Part shown: in pieces, positions 13,101-28,100 of the stretch
Layout of the letters: every line of letters begins with the position of its first letter
Numbering within the stretch: the first letter of the stretch is position 1
Source of the DNA: Dasyornis broadbenti
Lineage: Eukaryota > Chordata > Aves > Passeriformes > Dasyornithidae
Direction: 5' to 3'
Assembly: GCA_013397935.1 (NCBI GenBank)
Contig: VZRN01006619.1
Location: forward strand, 3,843,049 to 3,907,048
DNA: 64,000 nt
Program-made: the position numbers and the translations under genes
The notes under the pieces: generated by a model
What the model was told of the DNA's origin: nothing
Databases searched by the model: none
What the model saw: only the letters and a program-made list of their open reading frames with translations

Positions 13101-16100
13101 TCCAAAGTCAGAATTTGACTCAAAATGTTCCACTGTAGTGATTCTAGTTATAACAATGCCTGCAATAATATAAAGATACAGATAGAGAGGTATAGAGATA
13201 TACATCCATACCCCCACAGTTCTTGCACATACACATTCATGCAGGCTGATGCTTAGGCCACTGCTTGTTTCATTAGCACCCAGCTTGTTGGAGTTGTCCT
13301 CCAGAGTCAGTTACACTCAGTGTAATGAACCCACATTTTGCCTGGAAGTGGCAAATATAAGTTATACAACAATGTTAAAGACCAGATTTGGTTACTGGGT
13401 TTGAAACATCCTTCAGGGGGCTGAGGATACAGTGATGAATTTAGTCCATTCAGTGGTTGAAATTCTTTTAAATATGTCTTTGTATCCCTTTTTTCTTATA
13501 TCAATGAGGTTTATATAAAGAGTCTTATTTATTTTAATGGAGCTTCATTACTTTCATAAATTACTTGCAAGCCTCACCCTGTAATGACAGTACTACCTAA
13601 GGTAACAGTAGTATAAACAACTTACTGTAAATTTGCATTATCATCTGATTTTTAAGTTCTGGGAAAGCTCCATTTCATGTGTAATATATAAGGATAGAAC
13701 ATATATAGAGGAAAAATAACTGGCATGAAGCTGTCACTGTAATTAAGAGTGTGATACCCTGTTTTTGTTTTACCTTTAATCTGCATCTTCCTCTGAATCC
13801 TTGGAAGAAGTCTGAACCTTCATACAAGCCGAAATACAAACACAGAAATCAAAATCTTCTTGGCTGCCCCCAGGGTTCAGTGAAGGTTCATTTGATAATT
13901 CACCAAACTCCTTACATTTTTCTACTTTTTTGTTAGAACTGCCTGTGCTTTCAGATTGATGTGCATGTGCTCTGTCAGTACATGTGGCAAGACTGTGGCA
14001 AGACTGTGGCAAACCACTAACCAGTCTCTTCATCTAAGTATGTTAAGTGTGTAATTAGCTCATGACAGCTGCTTTTCTGACTCCTAATCCGGTCCTGCCA
14101 CAAAATGAACTGGCAAGATAGTTGCTTATTCTGTAAAAACCGTGGCTATTTCACCAATAGTCATCTGGATGAATAGCATCTATCAAGAGGTGAAGTTGTC
14201 TAGCTTCACAGTCTAGCTAAATCCTGAGTGCAGATTCATAGGTCAGTTTTATTAAAATTGAATAGCTGAAAGCATTACAGAATTTGCGCCAATGCCAACC
14301 TCCTATACTGTGTGTAAGTTTGTATGAAAGGAAAAAAAATAAAACTGACAAACCTGGTTTTATTTGAAGGTGGCAGCCGAAAGTGCAGCAACTGATTGAA
14401 AAGCTCACAGATAAATTAAGTAATTGTACCACGACTGTCAAGCCTTCGAGAGTCACTCAGCCAAAGGAATTTAATTTGACTGTACCCAAACCACGTGCCA
14501 TTCCTTTACCTCCACCAGCACCTCTGCCAGTACTGGCAAAAAGCAAACCTGTAAGTTGATTTATTTTTTGAAAGGCACTAAATTTTATGTATGCTTGTGC
14601 ACAAAATCTTGGTAGGGGAGATAATAATCTCTTTAAAACAGTTATAGAAAATCTACAGCCTTTGACAGATTGAAAAGGACTTTGGCAATTATCTATGTTA
14701 TTAAAGGTCAGATTTCTTAAAAAAACCCCAACAAACTAATTATTTTCATAAGCCAACCACAGAAAAAGTAAAAGGTTGGTTCTTGTAGTTGCTTTTTGAC
14801 TTTCAGATGTAGAAATACAAAATGGGTTTAAACTGATGACAGCATTGATACGAGAGTTTCTGGTAGTCCTTGGTTTTGTAAGATGTTTGCTATGGATAAT
14901 GCACTGAAGGAGGTAAGAAAAGGACAATCAAATGAAAATGTTTCATAAATTTAGATTTTTTTAAAATGAATTCTCATTAAAATAAATGGAGAAGTTTCAC
15001 TGGAAATGAGATGGACTCTAGGTTTGTAGCTCCTCCTTGAAGGTGGAAATTTATTTCTATTTGTCTTAATGCTGAATCTCTAAAATTGAGGTCTTTCAGT
15101 TTAAATTCATTGCTCATATAAAAATGAGACTAGATTTATCTTTGAAATGTTAAGTTATTTTACTTATTGTCTCCGATTGTGATTTAGTTACACTGGTACA
15201 AATCAGAGACCCACAATAGGTGTTATGTCACTGGGGTAAAGAACACAGGATCTGGGATCAATCTGCTATGACTAACTTAATAAAGACTGCAAAATCATCT
15301 ATATTTAAATACAGTGGGAAGTGAGCTTAGAAGGCATTGATTTGGGCATTATCTGCCACCTTGTATTAGTACTTCAGGTTTTAAATAATACATGTGTTGA
15401 ATGCTCTTAGAAACCATTTACATCTTAGGATGGCAGAGCAATTTAATGGTACTGTGTTATACAGTTAATGGGATTTTACATTGAAACAGCTTAATACCAG
15501 GCTCTGAAAAAGTGCATTTAATAACTACTTAATCAGTATAGGAATGAGTCATGTTGCTGTCATTTTAGAACTTTATGCTCTGCAGCCCCTCTTAGAATAA
15601 ATTTTCTTTAATGCAGATGCATTTAGTGAAGTTCATTTGTGTTGTTCAGACTATACTAAATTTGGTTTACATTCTGGCCAGGTGTGCAAATTTAAAGCTT
15701 GTGTGAATCTAAAGCCATTAGTGTAGTATTGACATGTCTTATAGTAATTTTTGTATCTCTCTCAGCAAATTAACCTTCACTTTAATTTGACACATTGTTA
15801 CCAGTATCACCAATTTACATCCTGAAATGAACAGAGACTGAAAACAGAGCTTGTGTGAATCTAAAGGCATTAGTGCAGTATTGACATGTCTTATAGTAAT
15901 TTTTGTATCTCTCTCAGCAAATTAACCTTCACTTTAATTTGACACATTGTTACCAGTATCACCAATTTACATCCTGAAATGAACAGAGACTGTGAAAACA
16001 CAGCTCAGATGGCAAGAAAGGGTCAGTAAGGTGAGAGCCAGCCATAGGTGTGGCTCCTGTATGGTGGAGGGTTGTCTGTAATTCACAGGAATGCATGGAA

Positions 16101-19100
16101 ATAAAGCTCTTCCAGATTACATCCCATAATCTGCTGCAGAAATGTTCTCATCCATTTTCTCACATAGGTGTTCATTTTATGTGATACCCTTTTTTTATTC
16201 ATGGGTCTCATGCACTTGTCAAAGAACTTGTCATGTGATTTATCACCAGGGACTATTGTAGTCTCTACCCACAGTTACTGCTCAACATTGGAACAGCTTT
16301 ACAGATTTATATGGAAGCATCTGGATTTTGAGCAGTAAATTATTGCCTCCCTGTGGAGCAAGTAGTTCATTCTCATTAATAGGATTATTATGTTAGATAT
16401 TGCTTTCTAGTATTATTTTGTTCTAGCCATTTCTTTCCAAATAAGTTGAGGTGTATCATATACATTGGGTTCGGGGCACTGCCATCCTGTGCACTGAATA
16501 CATGCTCCCTTCACAGGGGAGCACTGGGCTGTGGGTTATTGCAGATGGCATGGTAGTTGTCCTAGTGACCTATAATGAGATGAAATTCCCCACTGGCCTT
16601 GGAAAGTAACTGGCCTTGGAGTAATGTAAACTGAGAAGCTTAAGATAATCATTCATCATCATAAACGTTCATCAGAAATGGGTGTCACTAAGTAAAAAGG
16701 AAAAACATTTTAATTTCTAAATTTAATAATGAAACAGTTCATTCCAAATATTTGGTCTAAAGGTTATAAATTTGTGTCTCCACTGGCCTTGGCACACACT
16801 CACATGGATGCAGACACAAGATTGCCCATATGCATGTACACATTCATAAATGCAATTCTACAAAGAAAAATGAGTGCTTTACCTTGAAGTTTGCAAAGGA
16901 AACAAATGGAGACAGGTGCATAAACCTGATAACATGCAAAATTATTTAGACACATTCAACTTTCTTGGACATCTTGGCCTGCAGTAACAAAATCCATTAT
17001 TTTAATATCAGCACTATACTAAAACAATAAGATTATGCAATTATTTTATTTTTAGATTGTCTGTAAAACAGTAGTATATTTTAAAAAGAAAAAGGCTACA
17101 CTGGGATGTTATTGTAACACCATTCAGCCAAATTTAATGTATTTTTTAGTTATTTTATCTATTGTTTCAGCTGTGCTTCATGAGTGAAGTTGCTGATTGT
17201 TTAAAGTAATTAAATGGGTGCAATCATTTGGCCAATACAGAGGATTTTATTTGCAAATATACAGACACAACAATATATTTATGATCTTACCTATAAAAAT
17301 AGAAACCCTTAATACAATAGTATTGCATTAGCTTGCCCTTGTCCATCTTATGACAGTAACTTTAAAAAACAGAAGAGTGATGAGTACCACAGTTAGAAGT
17401 GATTTTTCATTTTGTTCTTCCTTTAAGTTCTTGTGGTACCTTCTCCTTAAATAAACCTCTGATTAAGGGATATCACACAGACTATGTGAGGTTGACCACT
17501 GATTGGAGAGGGAAGACAAAGTTGTTGTCTTTATTCCCAACCCCTTTTTTTTTCACATTTGGATTAAGTAGGTACAGTTTGGCCTTTTTTGATCTCTCTG
17601 TTGCCATAATTTACAATTTACTTATAGTGACTTTTTATCCTCTTCCAACAAGTGAGAATTGTCTGTCTGTCTGTCTGCTTGGTACTCATCCCCATGGGCT
17701 AAATCACATGCACTTAAGAATGTTTTTGAAACAGCTGATTGAAAAGGTTCCTCCTTAAATTTCTTGGAAGAAGCATAGCAGTTTCTGAGCAGAGATTTTC
17801 AGCTTACTCTGGCAGATGAGTGCAGTTTTGCAGGTAAAGCACATGAGTAGGAAGAAGAGTGAAATAAACTGATACTCACTGCCTGTGGAACCCTTTGCAA
17901 ATCCTCTGGGATTTCGTTTCTCCATCCATAAAAGCATAATAAAAATTCTTAGATACTGCTGGGAAATACTTTCACTTCTACTTCACTTTAAAAGCTCACA
18001 AAAATACTTGAGCAGTCTCACCAGTGCATTTAATTGCTAGCTTCTCCTGTTTGTGCATTTGCTTTACTTCTAGATAAAGATGTCACACAGAAAAAGCAGT
18101 GGAAAGTCCATCAGATTAATGATTTTTTTAAAGCCTAGCTCATTATATAGTCCAATAAAGCTAGATGGGATTTCCATGTTCCCTGAACAATTCCAGTACA
18201 ATACAGAATATATACTTTCCCCATTAATTCTTGCATTAATTCTGTAACTTCTAATTGATCTAGCACATTTTTAGCAAGACAAATATTTAGGCATATGTCC
18301 AGTAAACTGTCAGACTATCTCACCCACACAGGAAGGAGACATCCAGCCTTTTTTCAGAGCTTACTCTGGGCTAAATTTATTGTTCAAGCAAATACAGAAA
18401 TCTCCCTGAAGTCCCTAGTGGGACCAATTGGCTGATCTAATTGACAGCCAATCATATCCTGGTCATTTTAGCTGATGTGATTGCTTTCCCAAATCTTTGA
18501 CTAATCCTAATAGGACCCTCTGAGTCCTCTACCTCCAAACATTTAATCCACACCTTCAATGGTTTTCCCTTATAAGGACATTGGGATAGCCATGGTAAAT
18601 CAAAGTAAAGGCCCATTTTGCCCAGTGTATTTTTTTCCAGCAGTGCTTAAGCACTGATGTCTGGGAAGACCGAAGGGATGGGACATCTGCTGCTTTTCTT
18701 CAACTGCCTTCTCAGGGTCCCACCCTTTCAACTCAAAGACCTCCCCAGTTACAACAAAGTTCCTGGGTATTTATTAAACTTCAAAGGATTTCTCTTCCCT
18801 AAACTTCTTGGGAGTCTGTAACTTCTTGCTACTACCACACACAGTGCCAGAGAGCTCTACAGCTTAACTTTATTCAGCTGCCCTATCTGAATATTGTTGC
18901 TGTGAAACTGAAGTTTATGAAATGCCAAACAGAACTGTTCCCACTCTGGCAACATTTTTCTCCCTTTGATAGAGCCTGTAGGATTTATTATTGCTTTAGC
19001 CTTTCTTGTACTAGTTTCAAATTTGTCTTTCGTTCTGGTCTTTTGACTAGGGGTTATGTTTTATTGAACAGGACTGAAAAGCTGGGTAGTCCCAACTAAT

Positions 19101-22100
19101 TGGAATCTATCCCTGTCTTCTAGAGTGGCACTAATAGAAAAGAATCAATATTTTTAAAAATAACTGCTGCTGTTCTATGGTAAAAGTGAATGCGTCTTTT
19201 TTCCCTGCAAGAATGTGTCATTTAGAATGTTTTATATCCCATATTCTAGATATTTTTGTCTTTTAATATAGGCTCCTCCAAGCACCTATAAGCCTCCAAA
19301 GGAAAGAAAGCAATTAGAGGAAATCAAAACAAAAAATATCCAAAAAGCAAAAGTAAGTGTATTTTGTTCTTGTTCTATTCTTTCCTTTCTTCTAAACTGT
19401 TTCTTCTGTATTGTTTCATCTTCACAAATATTAGAACTCTATCTGAAACATACGTGGTTTTGCACCTAAAGAGGTCATGGCTTTTTCTCTAGAGTCATGA
19501 AGTTTGTATCCTCTACTCTGTTCTAGAACCCTTTTCCCATCTTTTTATTTTAATTGTCCAAGACAAGGTCCACCTTTTATTCACTATATGAGTACCATAT
19601 GAGAAATTTTGCAAGCAGCCATGTAAAGTAGAAGAAACATGATTACTTTCTTTTCTTCACAATGGTTCTTCTAGTCCCACGGGACATGTGGATATGTAAG
19701 GTATTCACTTATTCACTTATATTAAGGCTTCAAATTAGCTAGTAAGTTCAATATTTTTGGGGTTTTTTCTGTAGTAACTGAAAAATAACCACGTTATTCA
19801 CTGTTTTAAAATATCAGCAGATTCTGACTTCTTTTTTGTGCAGAGTTCATACTCTTATGTGTTCTTCATATGTGCCTTTCAGCAGGCTGAGGGAGTGGGA
19901 AGTCATCCTGGTTTGTAAAGCAGAGTACATGGTCTGTGTGTTAAGGCAGCAGGAGAAGGGAGGGCCTTGAAAATACAAACAGATCTAGATATTTGATCCA
20001 AACTTAGACATGAATCTTGTTCAATGAGGTAGCCCACAGTTAAAGCAGATTGTCATTGTCTTCTTCTTGGAAAGGAATTAATTAAATGTCCATTTCTACT
20101 TTCTTTTCCCCTCCCCACACTGCAGTCACCACATCCAATTGAATAACAGTACAAACTTGATAAAAGGTATGCTATGTGACTCCTTTTTATCAGCACTCTG
20201 CCACCCCATTCTGAAAATGCCTGACTCTAGTTTTCACAAGTCCATTCATTACTGTTCTGGGCTCTCTTCACGTCTGTGTGAAAGAGGCACTGGATTCTGT
20301 TCCTAAGCTATAGTGAAAGCTTTAATGTGTGACAGATTCTAGGGGGATAAGCTTTGCATTCCTTTTGGTGGCCCATCGCATTACCTATGCTTGATATTTC
20401 ATTATAAAACAGTACAATGTTATTTTTTATCCTTTTATAATTTCCAGATTGTGGGGAAAGCACGTCTATTTGTGTGCTTATTTGCATGTTAAAAACATCC
20501 TAGAAAAACTGGGAGAGAAAAGCCAAATATCACAGTGCCTGTATCATCAAAAATCTATGACAGCTGTAAAATCATTTAACAACCAGCCACATTCTTCAGT
20601 AAAGAAAATGCATGAATACAACAAACAAAGGAAAACCACCACAGAAATTACATCTGCAATAACATCAGGTTTTGTTGCTTCTGGAATGTTATTAAAGGCA
20701 TCCAAAGCATTCACAAAGGTCAATTCCCTAGACTGTTTGCTAAGCAAGCTAAAATGATGGGTCCTAGCAAAATATGCATGAAAAATGCCATTTGTTTCAT
20801 AGCATTTTTGCGAAAGCTGTAGCTGTAATTGTTAGAACCCCATCTGAGCATCTGTGAGGAGTGAGAACACTGGAAGCCACACTCTAGACAGTTACAGAAA
20901 CACTGATGTTATCAGCTGCTGCCCAGAAAGCCATTAGAAAATCTAGTCTGCACAGCTTTGATTAGAGATTTGGTTTACAAGCAAAATAAATAAATATCCA
21001 AAAACTAGAAATGTGGTTGCCTGTACTTCCCCCTTTATTATGACAGGGAAATAACTGCCAAGGGTGTGCTTACTGAATTAAACTCTGGTACAGTGGTCCC
21101 CCAATCATAATCTTCTAATGTAACTCAAAACCAAAGCCATTGTTTGTCAGCTATCTGGAAACACTTACTGCCAATGGTACTGATGTGCCATGGATAATTA
21201 TGATGCTTCTAAGCTGAAATCTGGACAAGCAACTTGTTTCATATGGACAGGCCTATCAAAGGCCTGATGTGCTGTGCAAAGGATACAGCCAGGAAGAACT
21301 GTGTAGAAAATCAATATTTGCTTATTTCAAGTCTTTAATCAGGCATGAAAATATATGTAATTTTCATAATACATAATATGAAGTCAAGCTTTTGGAATCC
21401 ATCTTGGGACCTGTGTTGTTTCATATCCTCATTAATGATATAAATGAAGGAATTGAGTGAACATCCAGCACATTTGCAGGTGACACCAAGCTGGGTAGTG
21501 CAGTTCAAACACCTGAAGGACAGGACACCATTCAGAGGGACCTGGAAAGCTTGAGAAGGGGTCCATGGGAATCTCCTGACGTTTAACAAGACCAAGTGCA
21601 AGGGGCTGCCTGGGTCAGGGCAGGACCTGGTGTCAACACAGGCTGAGGGTGTACAGATTCAGAGTAGCCCTGAGGAGGACTTGGGGGTGCTGTGGGTGAG
21701 GGCCTGGACATGACCCAGCCATGGGCACTCACAGCCCAAAAACCACCCTGTCCTGGGGTCATCCAAAGCACTGTGGGCAGCAGGGGAGGGAGGAGATTCT
21801 TCCCCTCTGCTCTGCTGAGACCCCACCTGCAGTGCTGCATCCAAATCTGGGGCCCAGCACAGGAAGGACACGGACCTGTTGGAGTGAGTTCAGAGGATGG
21901 AACCAAGATGGTCAGAGGGATAGAGCAGCTCTCCTATGAGGAAAGGCAGAGAGAATTGGGATTGCTCAGCCTGGACAAGGGAAGGCTTTGGGGTGTCCTA
22001 ATTGTGGCCTTCCAGTACTTGAAGGGAACCCACAAGAAAGATGGATAGGAACTTTTTACAAGAGCAGGTAGTGACTAGGATAAAGAGGGATGGCTTCAAA

Positions 22101-25100
22101 CTGAAGGAGTGTAAGTTTCAATTAGATATTGGGAAGAAATTCTTTACTGTGAGGGTGGTGAAGCACTCGCACAGGTTGCTTAGTAAAGTTGTGGATGCCC
22201 CATCCGTGGAAGAGTTCAAGGCCAGATTGGATGGAGCTCTGAAACAACCTGGTCTAGTGGAAGATGTCCCTGCCCATGGCAGGGGGTTTGGAACGAGATG
22301 ATGTTTAAGGTCCCTTCCAACCCAAACCATTCTGTGATTCTGTGAATATAGTGGTCGGGGTTACAAGGCATTTTGAGACATAAATTATTGTTAGAGAATT
22401 TAAATGTACCACACTCTTTACATTAATTGTTTTAATTTTAGGATCTGCTCCTGAAAGCAAATACTAACCTGTTCAGGTGTGCAACCATCAAGCCTGAAAA
22501 AAGAGAGGTATGGTGCAAAATACATGCCTAAAAATCCTCCAGTATGAAGATGAAAAATGCCTGGAATATTTAAAATCTTAGAGTATTTGAAAAATTATGT
22601 TTATTTGGACTTAGAAATTATGTGCTATGATTTATAGCTGTAGTGTCATTTCATATCCCTATACTAATATTTGCCTCTTTGTATACATAATGCACAACCC
22701 CTTTTTCTTATACTTCTGGTGCTGCTTTATTATTTTCCTAATTTTGAGATAAGCAACCTTTCTGTGAAACTGGTCCAACAAGTCTCCGAACTGGTAATAT
22801 TTCTCTAAATCCACATATTGTTTATCCATTAACTTTTATGCCACAGAGCTGCCAAGCTGAGGGAGTAATGGTCCTGTTCATACAGAATTCTTGCTTTGGT
22901 TAATTCCCAATTCACAGTTATGTCACCAAACTATGTATGTAATATATTCATTTCAGCATCTGTACTGCATATTCTAGTCACTGTGTTCATCCCCATGATA
23001 CCAGACAGTTTCACATCAGTATCTGTAGCTAACATCATTAAATTAATAAGCATCAGTAGAATCTACCACTAATTAATAAATTAATGAAGTGTGCTTTGAC
23101 ATCCTATTTTGTCCTCCCAGTATCTATTTCAGTTAAAAGCTGAATATTCATATATATATATATAAGAGTAATATTTCATAGAGTAATATATTCATATATA
23201 TATATATATAAGAGTAATATTTCATAGTCAAACAAAGAATCACTGTTACTTCTTAGCTTTATTTTAGTCAATATTTGGACCTACCTTTGTATGGTCATAT
23301 TCCCACTAGGTTGGGTACATTGCAAGTTTTTGTGGATATTACAATTCCAAAATATGTTTCCTGTGTGTTTGTTACTCTAGATGAATATTCAAGCATTATT
23401 TTTGATAAATATCTAATATCTTTTGCTGAGTAATGGGAAAATTGTTTCTGAAATGAAACTATGTATTTTTGGTTTGAACTGCAGAACATACATGATAGTA
23501 TGGAGAGTAAACCAGCATTCAAGGCTCAAAAGATCCAAAGCAAGGTGAGTAACCTTTAACAAACCATTTTCAAATGTACTTGAAAATTTGATACACATGC
23601 AAATCCTGTGGTGATGGAAACTCAACTGGAATCCATGTTTTTACACTAAGGTCTGTGGCCAGGAGCATGGGATAGATTGGGTCTGTGGCTCATAGATTTT
23701 GTCCTATGCATCATTAACAATCCACAAAGAAATGGTCAGGGAGTGACAAGAGTGTGGCTATTCCATGAGGGAAGATTAATAAGGAGTCAAAGGTAATGAA
23801 AGCACAGGCAGTGCCCTCACCAATCAGGACACAGTATCTGAATGGAGATGGTTGGTAGCAGTGACAGCTTCTGCTGTCAGCAAGTCACCCTTGGACAAAA
23901 CAATGAAACAAGTCAGGTCTGGGGTCCAGCCAAAAGTCCAGTCAGGAGACAAAGCTACAACAGCAAGACAGGTCTATGACAGCAGGAGACAGAATTGGAG
24001 AGACAACCAGTAGTAGGAAAATCCCCAGCATAATGGGAAAGAACTGAAACCTGTTTCTGAGTCTAAGTGAGGCTCCCAGACCAGTGAGCAGATGGTGTGA
24101 GTGGAGGTCCTGGGTGAGGGTGGTTAGGATGATTAAACCTGTTGGTTCCCTGAGGTAAATTGTGTGCAGCTGCACAGTGTAACCCTATTGCCTTAACAGT
24201 GTTTTCAGTTACAAAGGGAGAAGATTTTATGTAAAATAGTATGAAATTAGAATTGTCCTCAGCAAAAAAAAGAATTGTAAACTTTTGATTTAAGAACTCA
24301 GCATAAGGACAGAAGAATCTTGCATCAGTGCATCACTGTTTCAAAATGAGATCCTAAAGAATGCTGAGCAATCATTCCAGCTAATGACTGGCTGATACAC
24401 AATATACAATCAGGCTGGATGTTGCCTTGTTTCCTTCAGACACATACTGAGGTCATGAAATCCACTATCCTGATTGCTTCTCTTCTAGAATTTTCAAGGA
24501 TCAGAGAATTGTAAACATGGAAAAAGGGCTTTTCAGCCTTAACAATGTAACACATGAAAACTCACATCTCTGTTTCTGTAATATCTGCACTACAGATCAT
24601 CTTCAGTCTTACATTGTTCAATCTGGCACCTTTCATTTGTTTCAAGTTCTTATGCAGAATAATTTAAGGTGGAAGCTGTGCTTGTATTGTGATCGCGAAT
24701 ATCTTGTGAGCAGGTCTGCCTACTCTTTAAAACTATGTATTTAGGTGTAGCTCATAAGCACTGTGAAAAGATTGATTCTCTGCTTGGGGGACTGGGCATC
24801 TGGCAAGTATTTCTAAAGCCTGTCTGGCATTTATCACACACTGAAGTTATCTTTAGTAACAGTATCAGCTACTCAGTCTGCTTGCTTACAGTCCAGCAGC
24901 ATTTAAATTACAGTAAAGTAATAAGAACCTAGTTCATTTGCACAAAAAGAAGGAGAAAAAACCCAAACCAGGAAACATTTACATAGTTAAAACAAACACA
25001 CATGACCTGTAATTACGTGGGCTCAGTTCAAATCTCTGTATATTCCACTGCCCTTTCTGATAATATTAAATAATAAAACTTTAGTGCAGACTAACAAGAG

Positions 25101-28100
25101 GCAAACCATTGGCTTAAATTGCATCAAGAAGGGTATGTATCTGGCATCCTCTGGCATTGATCAGGGCCACTTCTAAAACCTGCTGGTATCTCCTCTAGAT
25201 GCATAAACAGTTTTATCTTGTGTAAACACATTTCCCTTAAAGGCTGGTTAGGTGAGATTCAAGATGCTGCTGGAACTTTCAAGCAGAGATAGGCATATTG
25301 TTATTGACTTTTAAAATACTTTCTATTCCTGTTGCCTTCCTGCCTGTGAAACTCTGTGAGTAGACAAATCCTAAGAGGAAGATTTATCCAAGATGTATAT
25401 ATAAAATTTTAATCTATCTTTGAATTAATGAAATTGTATAATGTTTTAACCAACTAGTATTTTGCTTTCCTCTTTTTAGAACACCCACAGTATATTAATT
25501 TTTTTTTTATTTCAGAGACATTTATTATGTGCAGCAGCAATTATTTCTCTTGCTGCTCCAAAGTACCTATTCATCCTTTTCACTGTGAGAAGGAAACAGT
25601 ACAAGTGCATCATCACTCTGTCTCAGTCTGCCTCTTGCTCGTATCATATTTGCTCTTTACGTATTTATTGGTTTTGGTGAGCTATTGCACATTCATTAGG
25701 TGGCAATAGTGAATACAATATTTTTCCACAAGAATTAAGAGTGTTCTGCGATTTTCCCAGTTATTTCCATTTTCTCATCTTGAAAAAAGGGAAGCTATCT
25801 CACAACAGGAAGAGAATGAGTAAAATTCAGAACTTCCTTGATACTATATGACATAGAAGAATCTATTCAGTTATTTTACTTATACCTGCCTGCATATATC
25901 TTGAGAGTCCTAATTATTTTGACTATATTGCTATATTTCTGTTTCATTGTCATACAGTCATATTTCTGGTCAATAAACTGTGAAACTGAAGTAAAAGATA
26001 TTTCTAGAATCATTCTTATTTCAGTTTTCTATCCAAATTATAGTTGGTAAATACAGAACATGAAATCTGTATACACAGAAAATTGTCAAAAGTATGAAAC
26101 ATCTACATGTGTCAGAGAAAATGTCTACTCTAAGGAAACATTTTATACAAAGTACAGGCATAAAATACAAACTGTTCATATAATACAGAAGGTTTTGAGA
26201 TGTGTTGAGAAGCAGATCAAAAGGTAAAACATCATTGGGCATTAAGAAGTCATAGTGAGTGAAACGAAAGAAATAAGATACATTGGTTTGGATTCTTTTC
26301 CTAAATTCTTCAAGTTATCATCATTTTGTCAAAAAACTGACAAATGTAATTAAGGTAATTAATTTTGTGCATTAAAATATTCCATCTGTATAAAAACAAT
26401 AATTTCACTTAGCGAATGCTAGGTGATGGAATGTGTTTGATATGCTCAACCTACCTAATTAATATAAATTATAAAGCATGCTTTTTCCAGTTAGCTTATG
26501 TATTTCAGGAGACTGCAGTTCATATTTGTGCATACAATATTTGCAGTATGTAGCTTGAGTGATTTTGTGCATCTGTTTCTCAGCCACTCATTAAATTCTT
26601 AATTTGGGATTTAAATACGTGTTTTAATTCTGATCACAAAACTTGTCTGGGCTTAAGTCAAATGTGTTATGATTAAGCTTTGTTTTCTGCAGGAATGATT
26701 CCAGTTCTTATTTTAGCAGCACTGCTTTGCCTTGGTTCAGATCAGGTCTCTTAAATGTGTCTGCAAAGGTGACCCATTTTTTCAGAATACACTACCTGTG
26801 CAGGGAACAATTTTAACTGGCAGAGAAATTTATCCCTTCCTCCCTCAATATTTAGAAGTTGTCTGGGAGTCAGTCTTAACACAATACTTTGAAGAATTAC
26901 AAAGCACCCACAGGATCTAGTCCAAGTTACACCATGAGGCCTAAATGTCACTGAGACCTCCACTGCTACTATCTAGAAAATGGATATGGCAATGGGAGAT
27001 TCCAGTTGTCTTGGAAATACTTTTAAGTTATAACAGTGATTATTTATAAAATGCTTCTAAGATCTCCCTATGAAAGGTGCTGCTTATGTTTTACTTCACT
27101 GTTTTGGCTAACTGACCATCTTTCAGAGAGGCAGTTTATTGTCTTTGTTCAAAACAGATGGAATCCCTTTGCACAATGTATATGAGCACTGGAAAATATG
27201 AAAGGAAGTGAAGACATTCTATGGGATTTGACATGGTCCAAGAGTGATTACAAATTTATAATCCACTTGGGGGACTTTGCTGATTTCTTAAGCAGCTTGA
27301 GTGGTTTATGAGCAGCATGCAATTTCATTGTGAATGTCAGATTAATGCTAGATGAATGCTTTAAGCAAAATTTATGCTATCTTGGGTCAATTTATTTAAC
27401 CCACTGAGATGTTTTTATACTCTGTTTTATGGTTTATGTTACTAACTATGGAATATACATTCACTTTCCTGACAGATTGACAATATACCCATTAAATTAA
27501 ACACAGCAGCTATTTTGAGGGAGGATGCCCTCTACCAGCGGAAATTGGAAGAGGAGCTCAAAAGGTATGACTACACTCCACCTAGGATTGCTTCTCACAT
27601 CCCTGGATATCGGATAATTAACGACATTAAAAATAATTAAGTAAATACCAGGTAAACTAAACTAATGGATCTGTTGTAATGCATTCTATTATGTAAAAAC
27701 ATTTGACAAATGAAGAGAGAAGTGGATTGAAGAAAAAGTCTAAAGTAAAGTCATTCTTTTTCTGTAGATACTGTACAGTGTTACTGTGTTCTGAGTTAGC
27801 ACTCTGGCTAGTGTCCACTTGCAAAGTCCAACAGGAATCACTTTTATATTTATTCCAATTCTCCAGACTAAATACTGACCTGAATACACTTCTATTTCTA
27901 TGTCCTTCCTAAAAGATGTGTCTATATTAATCCAAATAATTTCATAAATCTCCATTTTCTTCAATGGTTGTGGTCAACTACATGACAAGTTTGATGCTTG
28001 AACTTGTTTATATGTATATGAAAATACCTGTCCATTTCTATCACAGTAGGATATAGCACATTAAGAATGTGCTGTTCCTTAAAGCAAGATAAGCCAAGAG

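Larger units (their letters stand above)
14551..19271 (+). other. CFAP99 intron
   Basis: A 4.7-kb phase-0 intron. It holds the 152-bp tandem duplication at 15696-16003 and a small GTCT microsatellite near 17660. No gene is seen. Confidence 0.65.

Noticed and set aside
13776..14033. Minus-strand 85-codon frame ending in an acidic SSKDSEEDAD tail
   Set aside because: It looked protein-like at the C-terminus, but it has no recognised family, no poly(A) remnant and no splice support.
21583..22330. Several frames of 70-118 codons on both strands
   Set aside because: All fall inside the CR1 copy at 21396-22345 and reflect its decayed 3' sequence.
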